From contig JAKUTH010000020.1 of NCBI GenBank assembly GCA_022448085.1, positions 1 through 43,806 of the forward strand: DNA of 43,806 nt. Direction: 5' to 3'. Both the position numbers and the translations under genes were made by a program. Under the pieces are notes generated by a model. That model ran no database searches. It had not been told where the DNA came from and was given only the letters and a program-made list of their open reading frames with translations. Positions 32,789 through 40,557 of this stretch are shown here, in pieces. Every line of letters starts with the position of its first letter. The first letter of the stretch is position 1. The stretch comes from Pseudomonadales bacterium (GTDB lineage Bacteria > Pseudomonadota > Gammaproteobacteria > Pseudomonadales > Azotimanducaceae).

Positions 32789-33409
32789 TCAGGTCGTGAG
32801 GAAAAGCGCCAACATCCCTACCCACACAAGGAGTAAGAAATGCCAGTACACGGCGCACAAGTCAAAATTGAGTGTTGTGTCGGATACCTCCACTTGGCCT
32901 TGCATACGTACCGCAACCCGGACCCATGCCACCAGCCCACCGACCAGATGACATCCGTGTACCGCCGTAATGAGGTAAAAAAAGGAGTTGGCGGGACTCG
33001 TCGAAACAAAATAGCCCATCCCGACAAGCTGTTTCCAAACGATCATTTGTCCTGCCAAGAATACCAACGTCAGGACACCCGCGAGTAAAAACGCAAATCG
33101 CGCGCGATCGATCAAGTCGCGACGAATCGTGCTGCGCGCTCGTTGAAACGCCAGACTGCATACTACCAAGACACAGGTATTGACCCAGAGCAGTGTTGGC
33201 TCTGGTAGTGCGACCCAATCGGTACTAAAAACGATCCGCATGTGGTAGGCGGCAACGATCAGAAAAAAGAGCACTCCCACGATCGCCAGAAACACGTACA
33301 TAGCGACGGCGCGGCGATGTATCGGGAAGGCAGAACCCTCGTTAGACACTGAACCATCGGCGGTCTGGACCTGCCAGGGTTTTTCGGCGAGTTGTCTAAA
33401 TAGCCCCAT
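32789..33409 (-). CDS. Haem-copper oxidase subunit III family protein
   Basis: 206 residues with five hydrophobic helices. TSPANSFFYLITAVHGCHLVGGLVAW and DLCAVYWHFLLLVWVGMLALF are the conserved subunit III segments; the N-terminal region (AEKPWQVQTADG) is soluble. It resembles the short form used by cytochrome c oxidases and NorE-like proteins rather than the seven-helix mitochondrial type. No subunit I or II is in the window, so this is an orphan copy. Start: ATG at 33409, six bases after AGGGA; the four codons upstream belong to an alternative start. The copA gene follows directly. A role in stabilising or assembling a haem-copper enzyme is inferred. Confidence 0.88.
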   Translation of the reverse strand: MGLFRQLAEKPWQVQTADGSVSNEGSAFPIHRRAVAMYVFLAIVGVLFFLIVAAYHMRIVFSTDWVALPEPTLLWVNTCVLVVCSLAFQRARSTIRRDLIDRARFAFLLAGVLTLVFLAGQMIVWKQLVGMGYFVSTSPANSFFYLITAVHGCHLVGGLVAWVRVAVRMQGQVEVSDTTLNFDLCAVYWHFLLLVWVGMLALFLTT

Positions 33410-33548
33410 AGCTTCCCTCACGCATTGAAAGCGCGTCCGGAAGTATAGATGTGGTGACGGAATCGTGAAACGGAAGGGTTAGGGCTTACCGTTTGCTGCA
33501 TTGCTCAACCAGCCACCCCGTGGTGAAGGCATCGGGCATAATATAGGG

Positions 33549-34400
33549 ATGAAGATTGAGCCGGTGACCGATGCCTTCGGGGCGGTGATCAGCGCGGTGT
33601 CTTTGGCCGCGCTTTCAGATAACGAATTCCAAGCGATTGAAACCGCTTGGTATCGCTACGCGGTTTTGCTATTTCCGACCCAGCATCTGACCGAAGCCGA
33701 GCATTTTGCGTTTTCCCGACGCTTCGGCCGCCTCGAACGCGGGCTTCAGCTCGGTAGCCGCCCTAGCGCCGCCCGTATCGCTAACGTCGACGCCAACAAT
33801 CAGTTGTTACCGCCTTCAAATTTGTCGTCGCGATTTAATATCGGAAACTCGGTATGGCATACAGACAGTTCGTACAAAAGTACTGCGGCAAAAGCGTCGG
33901 TTTTAGCAGCCTACGCGGTTCCTGCTTCAGGTGGCGAAACCGAATGGGCCGATATGCGTGCCGGATACGACGTTCTGGGCACCTCGATGAAGGCATGGCT
34001 AGAGGACAAAGTCGCGATTCATAGCTTCCGCTTCAGCCATGCTTGGCATGGCGGTTTAGAAGTCTTAAACAATGCGGATTTAGCCAACTTGCCTCCCGTC
34101 GAACATCCGGTCACTCAAGAGCATCCGGATAGCGGTCGCAAGATTCTTTTTATCGGTCGACATGCAAGCCATATTGCCGGTCAACCCGTTGCGGCAAGTC
34201 GAAAACTCCTACGGCGGCTCACCGATCAATCGGCACAGCCACCAAGAACTTGGAAACACCAATGGAGTCCTGGAGACCTGGTGATCTGGGACAATCGATG
34301 TGTATTGCACCGCGGTCACGCGTTCGATCCGCAACAAGCTCGCGTAATGGTGAGAACGACGGTTGCGGGCGACGCGCCAGACAACCAATGGGCCGCGTAA
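33549..34400 (+). CDS. TauD/TfdA family Fe(II)/2-oxoglutarate dioxygenase
   Basis: 283 residues. Iron ligands: His104 and Asp106 in VWHTDSSYK and His254 in DNRCVLHRGHAFD; 2-oxoglutarate-binding Arg in ARVMVRTTV. RYAVLLFPTQHLTEAEHFAFSRRFG is the conserved N-terminal helix-strand. The family hydroxylates taurine, 2,4-D, and many other small acids, often splitting off sulfite or an alcohol. The sulfatases in this window could hint at sulfonates, but substrate is not shown. Start: ATG at 33549 by homology; a TATAAT-like CATAATATAG lies immediately before it, which would make a leaderless or very short leader transcript. The LLM gene follows on the same strand. Confidence 0.9.
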   Translation: MKIEPVTDAFGAVISAVSLAALSDNEFQAIETAWYRYAVLLFPTQHLTEAEHFAFSRRFGRLERGLQLGSRPSAARIANVDANNQLLPPSNLSSRFNIGNSVWHTDSSYKSTAAKASVLAAYAVPASGGETEWADMRAGYDVLGTSMKAWLEDKVAIHSFRFSHAWHGGLEVLNNADLANLPPVEHPVTQEHPDSGRKILFIGRHASHIAGQPVAASRKLLRRLTDQSAQPPRTWKHQWSPGDLVIWDNRCVLHRGHAFDPQQARVMVRTTVAGDAPDNQWAA

Positions 34401-34489
34401 CGTGAAACCGTGGATCCGGCGTATAGTTGGTCCGGTCGATTGAATCTCAGCTTCGATCCCCAAAAACAACGAGAACTCAAGGAAACGGC

Positions 34490-35305
34490 ATGAAAATCGG
34501 ATTATTTGGCATTGGTTCGGGCATCTGCGCTGATCCTCAAGTTGCCGCCGAAGTTGCAAAACACGCGGAGGCCCGCGGCCTTGACTCTCTTTGGACGGGC
34601 GAACACGTAGTCCTTCCGGAACCGAGGCAAGCTCCGTCTCCCGCAGACCCCGATTTCGCCATGCTGCACCCATCGACGATCCTCGCCTACGTCGCAGCGG
34701 TCACCCACTCCATTCGGTTGGGAACGGGCATTGTGCTAATCGCCCAACGAAACCCTGTGGTGCTCGCCAAGGAAATGGCGAGCCTTGACGTCGTTTCGGG
34801 AGGTCGTTTACTGCTCGGTATCGGTGCCGGTTATCTGCATCAGGAATTCGACGCCTTGGGCGTCCCGTTTAATGAACGAGGTGCTCGTACCGACGAGTAC
34901 GTACACGCGATGCGATCGCTTTGGAACGATGATCAACCCTCATTCAAAGGTAAGTTTGTAAGCTTCGATAACGTTCGAGCCGAGCCCCGCCCGGTCCAAG
35001 TTGGCGGTCCTCCGATCATTGTCGGCGGATCAAGCGATGCTGCTATTCGCCGCACTGTTGAATACGCGCAGGGTTGGTACGGGTTTGCGCTCAATGTTGA
35101 TCAGACCCGCGATGTCTTGCGACGACTGCAGGAGGCCGGCGCAAACGATATCGAGATTAGCGTGACTCCATCCGTGCCCATCAACGACGACACCGTTCAA
35201 GCATTCAGCGATATCGGCGTCGACCGTCTTATTTCACTGGTGTCGCAACGTTCTATCGAGCGTGTGCAAGAGACCATTGATGCAATATCCGTATACGCAT
35301 CGTGA
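34490..35305 (+). CDS. LLM class flavin-dependent oxidoreductase (F420- or FMN-dependent)
   Basis: Luciferase-like monooxygenase fold, 271 residues. Seen: MKIGLFGIGSGI strand, SLWTGEHVVLPEP, IRLGTGIVLIAQRNPVVLAKEMASLDVVSGGRLLLGIGAGY, the highly conserved segment of the family, and GPPIIVGGSSDAAIRR near 186. Enzymes of this type oxidise or reduce small organic substrates with FMNH2 or F420. Which cofactor is used cannot be told by eye. Start: ATG at 34490 behind AAGGAA; an in-frame start at 34427 is less likely. It lies 89 bases after the TauD-type gene. A hairpin follows in the intergenic space. Confidence 0.92.
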   Translation: MKIGLFGIGSGICADPQVAAEVAKHAEARGLDSLWTGEHVVLPEPRQAPSPADPDFAMLHPSTILAYVAAVTHSIRLGTGIVLIAQRNPVVLAKEMASLDVVSGGRLLLGIGAGYLHQEFDALGVPFNERGARTDEYVHAMRSLWNDDQPSFKGKFVSFDNVRAEPRPVQVGGPPIIVGGSSDAAIRRTVEYAQGWYGFALNVDQTRDVLRRLQEAGANDIEISVTPSVPINDDTVQAFSDIGVDRLISLVSQRSIERVQETIDAISVYAS

Positions 35306-35321
35306 TAGCTAGTTGTCGAAT

Positions 35322-35358
35322 CGATTTTTCGCGCCCTCCGGGTTTCGAGGAAAAATCG
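35322..35358. terminator. Hairpin between convergent genes, possible bidirectional terminator
   Basis: CGATTTTTC (35322-35330) pairs with GAAAAATCG (35350-35358), nine perfect base pairs, around a 19-base loop that has an inner CCC/GGG pairing. It lies between the ends of the plus-strand LLM gene and the minus-strand enoyl-CoA hydratase gene. The position fits a shared terminator, but the stem is AT-rich and lacks the classical GC stem with a T-run, so the assignment is tentative. Confidence 0.4.
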
Positions 35359-35404
35359 TTAGCGACCCAAATACCTAAATCAATGGCAGGATCAAGAGGT
35401 ACCG

Positions 35405-36205
35405 TCAGCGACCGTTGAACTCGGGCGAACGCTTCTCAACGAAAGCCTTCGCCGCGTTCAGATGATCTTCGGTATCAAAGGTCCTCGTCATGTGATCCGC
35501 CTCGAGATCGAGAACGTCGGCCAGCGAGCCGTGCAACGCCTTGTTGAGGTTCTTCTTCATGTACTCGATGGCGATCGGCGGCAATGCCGCTAAACGTTCT
35601 ACATACGCCTTGGCTTTTTCTTCGAATTCCCTTTCCGCATAGACCTGATTGACCATGCCCAGTTGCAAAGCCTCGGGGGCGACAATGACGTCCGCAGAAA
35701 AGTACAGTTCGCGTGCCTTCGCCGTTCCCACGAGCTGCGTGAGAAAGTACGATCCACCATAATCACCCGACACCGCAATTTTCGAAAATGCGGTCGTGAA
35801 TTTCGCGGTCTCGACCGCGATACGGATGTCGCACGCAAGTGCAAATGACAGTCCGCCACCCGCAGCAGGGCCCGGAATTACCGCGAGTGTTGGTTTTGGC
35901 ATCTCGTGTAAATGCCGCACCAATTCCGTACTCGAGCGAAGACTTTTGACCCGGTCCTCGAAACTCGATCGTTGACCTGACGAATCAGCCGCATCCGCGA
36001 ACCCTTTAACGTCTCCACCAGCGCAAAACGCCCCGCCCGCTCCCGTTAGCACAACGACTCGTACCTCGGGATCGGACGCGAGTCGAGGAATCGCTTCTTC
36101 GAGTCCTGCCATCATGCTCGGCGAAAGTGCATTGCGCGCCTCTGGTCGGTTCATCGTTAGCGTTGCGATACCCCGATCAATCGTCTCGAGTAAGTGATCA
36201 CTCAT
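35405..36205 (-). CDS. Enoyl-CoA hydratase/isomerase family protein
   Basis: Crotonase-fold enzyme acting on acyl-CoA, 266 residues. Seen: TMNRPEARNALSPSM, VRVVVLTGAGGAFCAGGDVKGFAD (oxyanion hole), PGPAAGGGLSFALACDIRI and SKIAVSGDYGGSYFLTQLVGTAKARELYF. The position of the first catalytic Glu of classical hydratases (FGQPE) is occupied by TAFSK, and an Asp lies in the SGDYGG loop, as in PaaG-like isomerases. An isomerase or other crotonase activity is therefore more likely than plain hydration; this is inference. Start: ATG at 36205, where homology begins; the open frame to 36325 shows nothing family-like. Divergent from the sulfatase gene. Confidence 0.92.
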   Translation of the reverse strand: MSDHLLETIDRGIATLTMNRPEARNALSPSMMAGLEEAIPRLASDPEVRVVVLTGAGGAFCAGGDVKGFADAADSSGQRSSFEDRVKSLRSSTELVRHLHEMPKPTLAVIPGPAAGGGLSFALACDIRIAVETAKFTTAFSKIAVSGDYGGSYFLTQLVGTAKARELYFSADVIVAPEALQLGMVNQVYAEREFEEKAKAYVERLAALPPIAIEYMKKNLNKALHGSLADVLDLEADHMTRTFDTEDHLNAAKAFVEKRSPEFNGR

Positions 36206-36360
36206 GAGAACCCAACCCGCGTTTTCCTGGTGACATGCACCTCTCCCCATCACCTCAAACAATGCAAGACGATACCTGCAGTGGCGTCGCCGGCAAAGGT
36301 CTTCCCACAGCTCCAGTGCGGACACTTCTCTCCGGTAACAACAACGCTTATGGTGAATGA

Positions 36361-38124
36361 ATGCGTGCGCAATGTTATTTGCTGTTTTTCGGCCTCGTGT
36401 GTGCTGCCGGCGTCGTCGAGGCGGACAGCCGACCCAATATTGTCCTGATTCTCGCAGACGACTTGGGATTTTCGGATGTTGGCGTTTACGGTAGCGAAAT
36501 TGCCACCCCCACTATCGATGCATTGGCCGAACGAGGTGTCGCATTTACAAACTTCCATACTGCTGCCAGTTGCGCCCCGAGCAGGGCAATGCTCCTCACC
36601 GGTGTCGATTCGCATCGTGCTGGCGTTGCCAATATTCCGGAGGCCATACCCCCGGAGCAGGCACACAGCCCCAACTATCGAGGATCACTCAGCCCCAACG
36701 TAGTCACCATCGCGCAGCTACTTTCCGACGGAGGCTATCGCACCTACATGGCGGGTAAATGGCACTTGGGGCTAGATCAAATGCCCAACGCGCGCGGATT
36801 CATGCGGTCGGTGTCACTGGCCGACACCGGTGCCGATAATTGGGAGCAAAAACCTTACCTTCCCCTTTACGACGAGGCGCGCTGGTTCGAAGACGACGAA
36901 CCGCTGCAGTTACCCGACGATTTTTATTCGTCCGAATATCTCGTCGATCGTCTCATCGAGTTCATCGGTGACACCCCGAGTGATCGTCCCTTTTTTGGTT
37001 ACCTACCTTTTCAAGCAGTACACATCCCTGTGCAAACACCGGCGGAATTCACCGCCAGGTACAGCGACCGTTACCAGAACGGCTGGGACGCAGTCCGAGA
37101 CGCAAGATTTAAAGAAGCCATCAAACGAGGAATCGTCCCGCCAACGACTCGACTGATCGACATGCCGACGACCCGGGAATGGAACGAGTTGTCTACGGTG
37201 GAACAGGAGCGCGAGTCAAAGCAAATGGCCGTGTACGCGGGCATGGTAGAAGCCATGGACTACCACCTTGGCCGTTTGATCAGTCACCTAGAGCGGACCG
37301 GCCAATACAAAAACACGCTCTTTATTGTCACCTCGGACAACGGTCCCGAACCTTCCGATCCCTTGGCATTGGCCGGACCGTTGTTTCGATGGTGGCTGCG
37401 GCTGAACGGCTACCACACGGGCATTGACGGCCTCGGCGAGCGCGGAAGTTTCAACTTCCTTGGGACCGATAATGCATCAGCTGCCGCCTCTCCGCTCGCG
37501 TTCTACAAATTTTACGCTGGCGAAGGAGGCATGCGCGTACCACTCGTGATTTCAGGGCCATCGGTAGTAACTCCGTCAAGGCTCACCCATGGTTTCGCCT
37601 ACGTCAAAGACCTCGCCGCGACGGTTCTCGACATCGCAAACGTTGAACATCCGGGATCGCAGTACCAAGGAAAAGACATTGAGCCCATGACGGGCAAGTC
37701 GCTTCTTCCGATTTTACAAGCCCGAACCGAGCGGGTACGCGATGACTCCGAGGTTATTGGTTACGAGGTCGGCGGTAACGCCGCCCTCTTCCAAGGCGAC
37801 TATAAAATCGTCATCAACCGACCGATCGTGGGCGACGGCCAATGGCACCTTTACAACATTGCCGAAGATCCAGGCGAATACCACGACCTAGCGCTCGAGC
37901 TGCCGGGGCGTTTTGGACGCATGCGCGACGCGTACGAGCGCTACGTTGCGGACAACGGTGTACTCCCTGTTCCCGACGATTATGACCAAGTTCACCAGGT
38001 GGGGGTGCGGGGCTATCAAGCTCTCGGCAAGCGATATGGTGGGATTGCTGCATTGTTCGGACTCATCGTCGTCGCCTGCTGTTGGTCGTTGGGATCCCGT
38101 TTCTTTCGCCACAGAACATCCTAG
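36361..38124 (+). CDS. Exported, C-terminally membrane-anchored arylsulfatase-like enzyme
   Basis: 587 residues. Seen: a signal peptide (residues 1-21), RPNIVLILADDLGFSDVGVYGS with the metal-binding Asp pair at 33-34, SCAPSRAMLLTG with formylglycine motif CxPSR at 71-75, MAGKWHLGLDQ, and FIVTSDNGPEPSD for the second metal cluster. The last 30 residues hold a hydrophobic helix (AALFGLIVVACCWSLG) followed by Arg residues, so the catalytic domain should be tethered to the inner membrane facing the periplasm. Typical arylsulfatases are soluble, so the tail is unusual. Substrate unknown; a maturation enzyme is needed and is not encoded here. Start is ATG at 36361. Confidence 0.94.
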   Translation: MRAQCYLLFFGLVCAAGVVEADSRPNIVLILADDLGFSDVGVYGSEIATPTIDALAERGVAFTNFHTAASCAPSRAMLLTGVDSHRAGVANIPEAIPPEQAHSPNYRGSLSPNVVTIAQLLSDGGYRTYMAGKWHLGLDQMPNARGFMRSVSLADTGADNWEQKPYLPLYDEARWFEDDEPLQLPDDFYSSEYLVDRLIEFIGDTPSDRPFFGYLPFQAVHIPVQTPAEFTARYSDRYQNGWDAVRDARFKEAIKRGIVPPTTRLIDMPTTREWNELSTVEQERESKQMAVYAGMVEAMDYHLGRLISHLERTGQYKNTLFIVTSDNGPEPSDPLALAGPLFRWWLRLNGYHTGIDGLGERGSFNFLGTDNASAAASPLAFYKFYAGEGGMRVPLVISGPSVVTPSRLTHGFAYVKDLAATVLDIANVEHPGSQYQGKDIEPMTGKSLLPILQARTERVRDDSEVIGYEVGGNAALFQGDYKIVINRPIVGDGQWHLYNIAEDPGEYHDLALELPGRFGRMRDAYERYVADNGVLPVPDDYDQVHQVGVRGYQALGKRYGGIAALFGLIVVACCWSLGSRFFRHRTS

Positions 38125-38166
38125 CGCCCGTGGAAATCCGCCCCGCTCACTGCTAGGGTCCGTCGC

Positions 38167-38406
38167 ATGAATACACTACATGACGCAATAGTGTTGTTAG
38201 AGAACGGCGATTGGGAAGCTGCGCACAAAATTGTTCAGACCGACGATTCGGCCACTGGCGCGTGGGCACACGGCATCGTGCACATACTCGAAGGCGACTT
38301 GAAGAATGCGGCATATTGGTACGGTCGAGCAGGGCGCGAACTTGAGCGCAGTACACAAGCCGACGACGAAATCACCGCGCTTAAGGCCTCAGTCGCCGAC
38401 GACTAG
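38167..38406 (+). CDS. Small conserved protein of unknown function
   Basis: 79 residues, soluble. The pattern LLENGDWEAAHKIVQ, TGAWAHGIVHILEGDLKNAAYWYGRAGRE looks like one and a half tetratricopeptide-like helical hairpins and recalls a conserved group of small hypothetical proteins in which AWAHG-VHI-EGD-NA-YWY is the signature. No function is known to me. Start is ATG at 38167. It follows the sulfatase by 42 bases on the same strand and converges on the RDD gene. Confidence 0.75.
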   Translation: MNTLHDAIVLLENGDWEAAHKIVQTDDSATGAWAHGIVHILEGDLKNAAYWYGRAGRELERSTQADDEITALKASVADD

Positions 38407-38420
38407 CGAGTCCTCGCCGC

Positions 38421-38861
38421 CTATTGATCCGTAACGCGTTTAACGACGCGTGTACCGGCAATCCAGTCGTGCAAACAGCGTTGATCTTTCCGAAAGATAA
38501 AACAGAAGTCGACAAGCACCAGCAACCACAGTAGCGAAAAAATCGATCCCACGGCGATTACCACGACCGGTATGAGTGCCCGAACGAACAACAGTTTCCA
38601 AAAGCTCACGCAGTTGCCCGTTTGGTGATCCACAATCATGAGACTCATCGCGGCTTTGCCCGCGGTCTGGCCTCGGATCCACAACAACCAGCCATTCAAT
38701 ATCAGGTAAGCCGGTATTCCGCAGAGCACGGCATAGATCGCCGACTGACCGATGTTCGCGTAATCCTCGGCGTGTTCTACAACCCCCGTCGCGAGAATCA
38801 TAAGTAACGTCACGAGCGTGACAAAAATCCAATCCAATCCGGTCGCCACCAAACGCTGCAT
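38421..38861 (-). CDS. RDD family membrane protein
   Basis: 146 residues with four hydrophobic segments. Seen: RLVATGLDWIFVTLVTLL (the RDD region, with a Leu-Asp pair), GQTAGKAAMSLMIVD with the conserved GKxxxxLxI motif, and CLHDWIAGTRVVKR with the conserved HD-xxxT-VV motif at the end. Function is unsettled; some RDD proteins act in sodium tolerance or as uncharacterised transporters. Start: ATG at 38861, six bases after AGGTGAG; a TTG at 38891 overlapping the quinoprotein stop is the longer alternative. It is the last gene of a minus-strand run that begins with the ABM gene. Confidence 0.88.
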   Translation of the reverse strand: MQRLVATGLDWIFVTLVTLLMILATGVVEHAEDYANIGQSAIYAVLCGIPAYLILNGWLLWIRGQTAGKAAMSLMIVDHQTGNCVSFWKLLFVRALIPVVVIAVGSIFSLLWLLVLVDFCFIFRKDQRCLHDWIAGTRVVKRVTDQ

Positions 38862-38887
38862 GCGCAACTCACCTGAAACTGAGTCAT

Positions 38888-40519
38888 TCAAGGTGGGACA
38901 TCCGATTTAATTTGAAAGACCAGGAGCGCATTACCCCCACGTTGTCCGAAGTTGCCGTACCCCGATGCGACGATCAGAAGATCATCCGCGAGCATCGGGC
39001 CGTGAGCGTCAAACGCTCCGCCCTCAGCATAGCGTCCACCTTCATCGTCTTTCTGCGCCTGGTCACCATTCACCACGTCGTATTGTTGCCAACTGTCATG
39101 TTGCCAGCGTGTTTCGCCGGTGCTGACGTCAAGCGCCCAAAGGCGACCATCCAGATCACCGAAAAATACCAAGTCTCGACTTGCGACAATGCCACTCGAG
39201 ATCCCGCCACTACATCCCACGCAGCCTCTACTTTGTAGAATCCGACTCCAGCGCGTTTCACCGCTCGCCATCTCTAACGCGTGCAGACCGGGCGCCGATT
39301 GACGCTTCTCTTGTCCAGTTTCACGATCGCTAATGGGTACAAAAACGAGCTCAAGTTCGGGATGTACCGCCATACCGAAGTGCACGCCACCGAGTAAACC
39401 GCCACGGCCTATGCGCTTTCTCCACACGTGTGCGCCCGTCTCAGGATCCAACGCATGCACGTCCCCCGATTTTTGGCCGGCGAAGAGGAGTTCTCGACCA
39501 TCTCGCAAAGTCGACAAGATGGGTGGCGCACCGAAATCGTGATCAGGGCCCACTGGATCCGGACACAACGGGTGACCGGGAAAACTACAACCCATGCTGT
39601 ACGCGTCGTTGGCGGTTGCTTGCATCACCCACCGAACCATGCCGTCACTAGTATCGACCGCGAAGATCGCGTCACTAGTCGCACTAGTCGGGTGGCTGTA
39701 ATTTTGACCGGTCCCAAAAAAGAGCAAACCACGTTTTGAATCAAGCGTCGGAGCCCCCCAAACCGGCGCCCCACTTGGGCCGTAACGTTCGACAAACAAC
39801 CAGTGGCGGCCCGTCTTTTTTGGAGGATCGCTAATCGTTGGCGTGTACCACTTCTTGGCTCCAGTCGATAAATCAAGGGCTCCCATGGCACCGCTCGTCG
39901 TGCAGCACCCATACCACGGAAGAATCGTGAGGCCCATTTCCATAGATGAAATAGGTACGAAGACGTTATTTCCGTCCACGAGTGGCGAGCCCGAATACAT
40001 CGGGATCGGATGATCCTCGGTAAAGCTATAACGCCAAATGTGAGTACCATCTGTCGCATCCACCGCGAACACCCCATTCTGGCGTACACCAAAGATAAGA
40101 ACGTCCCGACCATCTGGCATGCGTGCTGGTGAAATCGCGGTCGATATTTCCACCCCCTCAACAGGGCTCGTCCAACGGGTACACCCGGTATCGCGATCAA
40201 GGGCGACCAATCCGCGACCGCTGTCCCCAAAAAAAATCGTATCTTCCGAGACCAAGGGGTACGAACGCGGTGTTTTCTGCGCCAGTTGATAGACCCACTT
40301 GAGTTCAAGTTGATCGATGTTATCGGCCGAGACCGAGGTACGATTGGGACTTTGATAACGCTGGTTGGCGCTGTCGATCCCCCAGCCCGAAGAATAAAAA
40401 TTCTTGAGTCCAGGTTCGCTCGTCTCGCACAAGCCACCGTGAGCAGACAAACCGCCAAAGACCACCAGACAAACGGAATGCCACCATCGCTTCGTTAGTG
40501 GAACCGTCGGTGAGCCCAT
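38888..40519 (-). CDS. PQQ-type beta-propeller oxidoreductase, polyvinyl-alcohol-dehydrogenase-like
   Basis: Exported quinoprotein of 543 residues. After a signal peptide (basic region, then SVCLVVFGGLSAHGG) come repeated propeller blades. FVPISSMEMG, YGCCTTSGAMGALDLSTG with the vicinal Cys pair, GPSGAPVWGAPTLDSKRG, LFFGTGQNYSHPTSATSDAIFAVD and TANDAYSMGC match the polyvinyl alcohol dehydrogenase-like group. A CVGC pair lies near the C-terminus. It should oxidise alcohols in the periplasm and pass electrons to a cytochrome c; no CxxCH is present, so the cytochrome must be separate. Start: ATG at 40519 to give the signal peptide, but the ribosome site lies too close, so a GTG upstream remains possible. 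DAHP synthase lies just upstream on the same strand. Confidence 0.88.
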   Translation of the reverse strand: MGSPTVPLTKRWWHSVCLVVFGGLSAHGGLCETSEPGLKNFYSSGWGIDSANQRYQSPNRTSVSADNIDQLELKWVYQLAQKTPRSYPLVSEDTIFFGDSGRGLVALDRDTGCTRWTSPVEGVEISTAISPARMPDGRDVLIFGVRQNGVFAVDATDGTHIWRYSFTEDHPIPMYSGSPLVDGNNVFVPISSMEMGLTILPWYGCCTTSGAMGALDLSTGAKKWYTPTISDPPKKTGRHWLFVERYGPSGAPVWGAPTLDSKRGLLFFGTGQNYSHPTSATSDAIFAVDTSDGMVRWVMQATANDAYSMGCSFPGHPLCPDPVGPDHDFGAPPILSTLRDGRELLFAGQKSGDVHALDPETGAHVWRKRIGRGGLLGGVHFGMAVHPELELVFVPISDRETGQEKRQSAPGLHALEMASGETRWSRILQSRGCVGCSGGISSGIVASRDLVFFGDLDGRLWALDVSTGETRWQHDSWQQYDVVNGDQAQKDDEGGRYAEGGAFDAHGPMLADDLLIVASGYGNFGQRGGNALLVFQIKSDVPP

Positions 40520-40557
40520 CTCCGATTGACGAAATATTGCCGCTCGAACAAAGATGT

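Noticed and set aside
36250-36360. CPHWSCGKTF-like zinc-ribbon-looking peptide upstream of the enoyl-CoA hydratase gene
   Set aside because: It occurs in a frame that continues antisense through the sulfatase signal region and has no start or family support; probably chance.
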